Below are positions 4,629 to 7,671 of a stretch of 7,671 nt of DNA, in pieces. This DNA is from JBEKYH01 sp049511115. Its GTDB lineage: Bacteria; Planctomycetota; Phycisphaerae; Tepidisphaerales; Tepidisphaeraceae. Position 1 is the first letter of the stretch. Every line of letters begins with the position of its first letter. The stretch covers positions 1 through 7,671 of the forward strand of contig JBEKYH010000239.1 in the NCBI GenBank assembly GCA_049511115.1, read 5' to 3'. The translations under genes and the position numbers were made by a program. The notes under the pieces were generated by a model. That model did no database searches. It was given only the letters and a program-made list of their open reading frames with translations, and was not told where the DNA came from.

Positions 4629-7157
4629 TTACGGCAACTGCCACTTCCTCCTCATCACCCATTCCCCCGCCAACAGCACTACCACCAACGCCCCTTGCGC
4701 CGGCAAATCCGAATGCGGCGGCCAGGGCAAATCATGGCCCGTCCAGGCGAACACGAGCCGCAAGGTGTTCGACAGCGGCACCGTGTGCTGCACCACCTGC
4801 CCCGCGGCCGGGTCGGTCTGGATCAGCGTGTCGAGCAAATCCGGAAACTCCGCCAGCGGACGATAGTATCCGCCGGTTTCTGTCGCGATCTCCTCCATTT
4901 GTTTCGGATTGGCGGCCAGCTTCAGCATCTCATCCTCCGGTGGAATCACTGAAAACTTCAGCGTCTGCTTTCCCAGCGGCGCATTGTCCTTGGTGGCGGA
5001 GACATCCAGCGCGTACTCGCCAGGCTTGAGTCCTGCCTCTCCCGGCGGCGGGAGAATCACCTGATATTCGCCCGGCTGCGAATCGCTCGGCGTCGCCGGA
5101 AGCTGCTCAGGCTTGTCGCGCCCGCCGCCTGAGAGCGTCGCCGTTACCGTGGCGTACTGCGTCGTATCCCCGTGTTCATCCCGCGCGATCACGCGCAGCT
5201 TGGCGGACTCGCCGAACGGATAAACCGATTTGTTCAACAGCGCCTCGATCCCCGCCCCTTTCTCGCGCTTTCGCACATCTTGTCCAGCGAGCCAGCGGAT
5301 AAGCTGGCCCCAGAATCGGTTGTACGCGCTCTCCTGCCCCTGGTCGCGGAACTGGCGGAACCACACATTGGTTGTATCCGCGGTAAACGCAGCGGATCGC
5401 CCATTCCCATATTGCTGAACCGCCAGCACGATCTGCGGCTTGCCATCGGGACCGAGCGATCCCGGATGGACCAGCAGCACCTGCGCGCCTGACTTCGGCC
5501 CGGCGACCACGACATTTCCCTTTAGCGGAGCCAGCGCCTGCGCCGCCTTTTTCCCCAGCAATGGAAGCCAATCGCCCAGCTCTTCAAGCGCCGGATGCGC
5601 CGCTCCCTCAGGTGTCATCTGCGGAACAAACTCTTCCTTATCCTGCCCGGCATCGAGGCCGCCCACGAAGACGGGAAGGGCCTCCTCCAGCGGCGAATCC
5701 TTATATCCGCCCGCGCCGAAATTCTTTTCCCCGCCGATCATCAAAAGACCGCCGCCGTCGCTGACGCGCTGGCGGATGAGCGACTGCTGCGCTGGCGAAA
5801 GAAAACTGGAATCCAAATCGCCAATCAAAATGACGTCAAAATCCTTCCACTGGTCGGGCGTGGCTGGAATGGCTGTAAACGTGTTGCCATCTATCGCGCC
5901 CGAAGCGGCAAAGCGATCCTGCTGGATGCGCAAAAGCGTGGCCAATTCCACATCCGCGTCATGGTTCAACATGCGGATGAGGTACGTGTATTCCGGCCGC
6001 GCCGCGCCTTCGACGTAAAGCACCTTGATGCGCGCCTCGATGGCCAGAATCTGAATATCCTGGCGATTATCCGACAAAATCCGCTCGCCCGGCACGGGAT
6101 CAATCCACACCGCCAGATGCCGCACTCCCGCCGCGTGCGCCGTATAGGGAAGCGCAACCGTCTGCCCCTGCGGCGTGGGTTGAAGGATCAGCCGCTGGCT
6201 GGTCACGGAAGCGGTCGGCTTGCCTGCGTCGTCCACCTCCGCGAGATTCACATCCACAATCCGATTCGCCAGCGCCGTGCTTTTAATCAGCGCCGTCAAT
6301 TTCACTTCATGTCCCACTGCCACGTCCGGCGGCGTCTGCACGCTATCCACCGCGACATTCACCAAATTCGACGGCGACGCCGTTTCGCTGCCGACGCAGA
6401 CCGTATCAATCTTCCGCTGCGTCTGGCGAATCAAATCGGTCACATTGGGTGAAACATTGTCATTGCCATCGGAGAACAAAACGATCCGCGCGTCCGGATC
6501 CGTCGCGGCCGCATTGGCGGCGGTGCTCACGGCAGTCGCCAAATCAGTTGATTTGCCGTCCGCGACAATCGTCGCCAGATCATCCGGCTTTTTCAGTGCC
6601 ACGCATTTAGTGGAGAAGCAATACACATGCGGTATGAAATGTTCGCCGAGCTTCGGGAGCAGGGGAGATAGCGTCTGCCACACCGATTGCACGCGGCTTG
6701 GCCCGTTGGCGACATCCGGCACCGACATCGACCCGGACGTATCCACCAACAGATAAATCGCCCGCCGCGGCGTCGGCCGGTCGCTATATCGCCAGACGGG
6801 TTCAAACAGCATCGGCACCAGCATGGTCAGCGCCACGCAGCGCGTCCCGAGCAGCGCGCTCATGCGCCCGATGCCGAGTTGGTCGCGCAAGCTCAGGTAA
6901 AACGCCGCGGACAAAATGCACATCAACGCCAGTGTCCACCCCAGGCCAACGAATGGGCGATGGAGTGCCGGCGTGATTGCAACGGAAATAGTGCCAATTG
7001 CTCCGACAGCGGCCAGTATTAACGTCGGCAAACCTCCGCGTCTCTCCCACACGCGCCCCGCAATCGCATAGCAAACCAGCACCACCGAGGCGGCCATGCA
7101 CAGCCAGACCCATAGGTCCCAGCCGGACTGGCGGAGGATGTCGAATGAGCCGTTCAT
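4629..7157 (-). CDS. Membrane-anchored VWA protein with degenerate glutamine-amidotransferase-like region
   Basis: This 842-residue protein has four likely N-terminal membrane segments (about 15-35, 44-63, 71-90, 101-120). A VWA domain follows (about 132-260) with an intact metal-binding MIDAS: Asp139, Ser141 and Ser143 in DTSGS, Thr204 and Asp230 in FSDGND. Residues 270-372 look like an Ig-type adhesive domain. Residues 376-500 resemble a class I glutamine-amidotransferase fold (KVLYVEG, DVILIGDLDS, GGGLLMIGG), continuing to about 620. No Cys is present at the nucleophile turn, so catalysis is unlikely. A beta-sandwich region (about 648-738) and a final hydrophobic stretch (about 820-834, GALVVVLLAGEWV) end the protein. 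This architecture is known from planctomycete-type proteins encoded with MoxR ATPase and DUF58 genes, which are absent here. The ORF could begin at 7289, but ATG 7157 directly precedes the first membrane segment, and the extension is repeat-derived. No strong ribosome-binding site is seen. The role, perhaps extracytoplasmic binding or assembly, is unknown. Confidence 0.88.
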   Translation of the reverse strand: MNGSFDILRQSGWDLWVWLCMAASVVLVCYAIAGRVWERRGGLPTLILAAVGAIGTISVAITPALHRPFVGLGWTLALMCILSAAFYLSLRDQLGIGRMSALLGTRCVALTMLVPMLFEPVWRYSDRPTPRRAIYLLVDTSGSMSVPDVANGPSRVQSVWQTLSPLLPKLGEHFIPHVYCFSTKCVALKKPDDLATIVADGKSTDLATAVSTAANAAATDPDARIVLFSDGNDNVSPNVTDLIRQTQRKIDTVCVGSETASPSNLVNVAVDSVQTPPDVAVGHEVKLTALIKSTALANRIVDVNLAEVDDAGKPTASVTSQRLILQPTPQGQTVALPYTAHAAGVRHLAVWIDPVPGERILSDNRQDIQILAIEARIKVLYVEGAARPEYTYLIRMLNHDADVELATLLRIQQDRFAASGAIDGNTFTAIPATPDQWKDFDVILIGDLDSSFLSPAQQSLIRQRVSDGGGLLMIGGEKNFGAGGYKDSPLEEALPVFVGGLDAGQDKEEFVPQMTPEGAAHPALEELGDWLPLLGKKAAQALAPLKGNVVVAGPKSGAQVLLVHPGSLGPDGKPQIVLAVQQYGNGRSAAFTADTTNVWFRQFRDQGQESAYNRFWGQLIRWLAGQDVRKREKGAGIEALLNKSVYPFGESAKLRVIARDEHGDTTQYATVTATLSGGGRDKPEQLPATPSDSQPGEYQVILPPPGEAGLKPGEYALDVSATKDNAPLGKQTLKFSVIPPEDEMLKLAANPKQMEEIATETGGYYRPLAEFPDLLDTLIQTDPAAGQVVQHTVPLSNTLRLVFAWTGHDLPWPPHSDLPAQGALVVVLLAGEWVMRRKWQLP

Positions 7158-7176
7158 GGGTGATGCGATTTCTGCT

Positions 7177-7217
7177 CTCTCCCTCTTGTCCCCTCGCCCT
7201 GTGCTCAGGGAGAGGGG
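7177..7217. repeat. GC-rich hairpin with two alternative left arms
   Basis: Bases 7190-7200 pair with 7207-7217 over 11 bp with one mismatch (7196/7211) and a 6-nt loop. A second left arm, CTCTCCCT at 7177-7184, pairs perfectly with AGGGAGAG at 7207-7214, so the two stems compete. It lies in the upstream region of the VWA gene, 20 to 60 bp before its start. It resembles the CCCTCTCCCT/AGGGAGAGGG repeats scattered in many bacterial genomes. A leader-RNA role is possible but unproven. Confidence 0.6.
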
Positions 7218-7290
7218 CAAATTCCGCTTGCATTTCCCTGCACCTCCGGCGCGCTGGGTTTTTCTTCTTCTTTCGACCTTAACAACCAAG

Positions 7291-7296
7291 TATACT
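7291..7296 (+). promoter_or_regulatory. Candidate -10 box for the methyltransferase gene
   Basis: TATACT matches the -10 consensus at five of six positions and lies 17 bp before the ATG at 7314. No good -35 is found at the usual spacing; TTCGAC at 7272-7277 is too close. The box is part of the palindrome AGTATACT (7289-7296), so it reads the same on the minus strand and could also serve the VWA gene. Confidence 0.3.
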
Positions 7297-7313
7297 CAAT
7301 TCAGCGGGGCGAC

Positions 7314-7671
7314 ATGATGATTTCCAGCCTGACCGTCCAATCCGCGCAAGCCGACTCAGCGGCGCTGGGAGTCCCAGCCCTGCCCCTGCCGGTCGATCCC
7401 GGCGCTGCCGGTTATCGCGCCGAACGAATCGCCCACTGGGACAACGTCGCCCGCCTCACCGACCGTCGGCGCGGCTGGAGCGGCGTTTATCATCGCCGTC
7501 TGGCGGAAATATATTCTTTCCTCATCGTCCCCGGCCAGCGCGTCCTGGAAATCGGCTGCGGCCGTGGCGATCTGCTGGCGTCCGTCGCGCCGAGCCAAGG
7601 CGTTGGCGTCGATTTCTCGCCCGAAATGATCACCCGCGCCCGCCAGCGCCAATCAAGCCTGAAATTCATCG
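7314..7671 (+). CDS. Class I SAM-dependent methyltransferase, N-terminal part (runs off window)
   Basis: An open frame of 119 codons starts at ATG 7314 (a second ATG follows at once) and is still open at the window end. SAM-binding motif I is VLEIGCGRG (residues 77-85), and the second strand is GVGVDFSPEMI (96-106), ending in the acidic residue that contacts the SAM ribose. The stretch RAERIAHWDNVAR (35-47) and YHRRLAEIYSFL (59-70) before motif I resembles methyltransferase modules which, from memory, are sometimes fused to a family 2 glycosyltransferase in planctomycetes and relatives. Whether that second domain exists here cannot be seen. The substrate is unknown; cell-surface glycan or lipid modification is a guess. 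The first 30 residues are low-complexity and probably not part of the fold. The ribosome-binding site is weak (GGGGC, 7306-7310). Confidence 0.85.
   Translation, partial: MMISSLTVQSAQADSAALGVPALPLPVDPGAAGYRAERIAHWDNVARLTDRRRGWSGVYHRRLAEIYSFLIVPGQRVLEIGCGRGDLLASVAPSQGVGVDFSPEMITRARQRQSSLKFI

Noticed and set aside
5595..6452. A 285-codon plus-strand open frame opposite the VWA gene
   Set aside because: It lies wholly within the VWA gene, whose MIDAS and membrane segments are clear. The antisense product is highly basic, low in plausible structure and has no motif.
7240..7262. Small GC hairpin followed by a T-run (CCGG-CGCG-CTGG then T5) as a plus-strand terminator
   Set aside because: The stem is only 4 bp with one G-U pair, and no plus-strand gene ends upstream of it.
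7158..7289. A 44-residue N-terminal extension of the VWA protein
   Set aside because: It is Arg/Lys-rich, is encoded by the hairpin repeat and polypurine sequence, and would precede the first membrane segment without any motif. The start at 7157 fits better.
7356..7652. A 98-codon minus-strand open frame
   Set aside because: It is the shadow of the methyltransferase gene, which carries the SAM-binding motifs VLEIGCGRG and GVGVD on the plus strand.

Overview
The window is a GC-rich bacterial chromosomal segment with six complete genes and one gene cut by the right edge. The gene families point to Planctomycetota or a relative: a von Willebrand factor A (VWA) protein fused to a degenerate glutamine-amidotransferase-like region, an EboB-like TatD hydrolase preceded by a tiny partner, and short palindromic repeats between genes. 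This placement is inference. There is no ribosomal RNA or other marker to confirm it. I see no prophage, insertion sequence, CRISPR array or tRNA.

Layout from left to right. Bases 1-25 hold a copy of a dispersed repeat. A cytosolic M3-family oligoendopeptidase follows on the minus strand (45-1760). Head to head with it, only 26 bp away, is a plus-strand orphan ABC ATPase with a GTG start (1787-2668). The ABC gene converges on a minus-strand pair, and a near-perfect palindrome (2685-2731) marks the junction and supplies the stop codon of the hydrolase. The pair is a helical protein of about 85 residues (3541-3798) whose stop overlaps the start of the TatD-family, EboB-like hydrolase (2714-3544) in an ATGA. 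Next is a 127-bp imperfect inverted repeat (3840-3966), then tag, encoding DNA-3-methyladenine glycosylase I, on the plus strand (3998-4588). It converges on an 842-residue membrane-anchored VWA protein on the minus strand (4629-7157). A second divergent intergenic region (7158-7313) holds a GC-rich hairpin and a TATACT box. It leads into a truncated class I SAM-dependent methyltransferase (from 7314).

The genes do not form one pathway: most are single-gene units on alternating strands, and the only clear operon is the small protein with the hydrolase. The strongest leads are that translationally coupled pair, which lacks other recognisable ebo genes in view, and the 127-bp inverted repeat, whose inner-arm mismatches are all G-U pairs in plus-strand RNA. 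No stretch over 300 bp lacks a gene. The longest gaps are 3799-3997 and 7158-7313, and both contain the repeats described.
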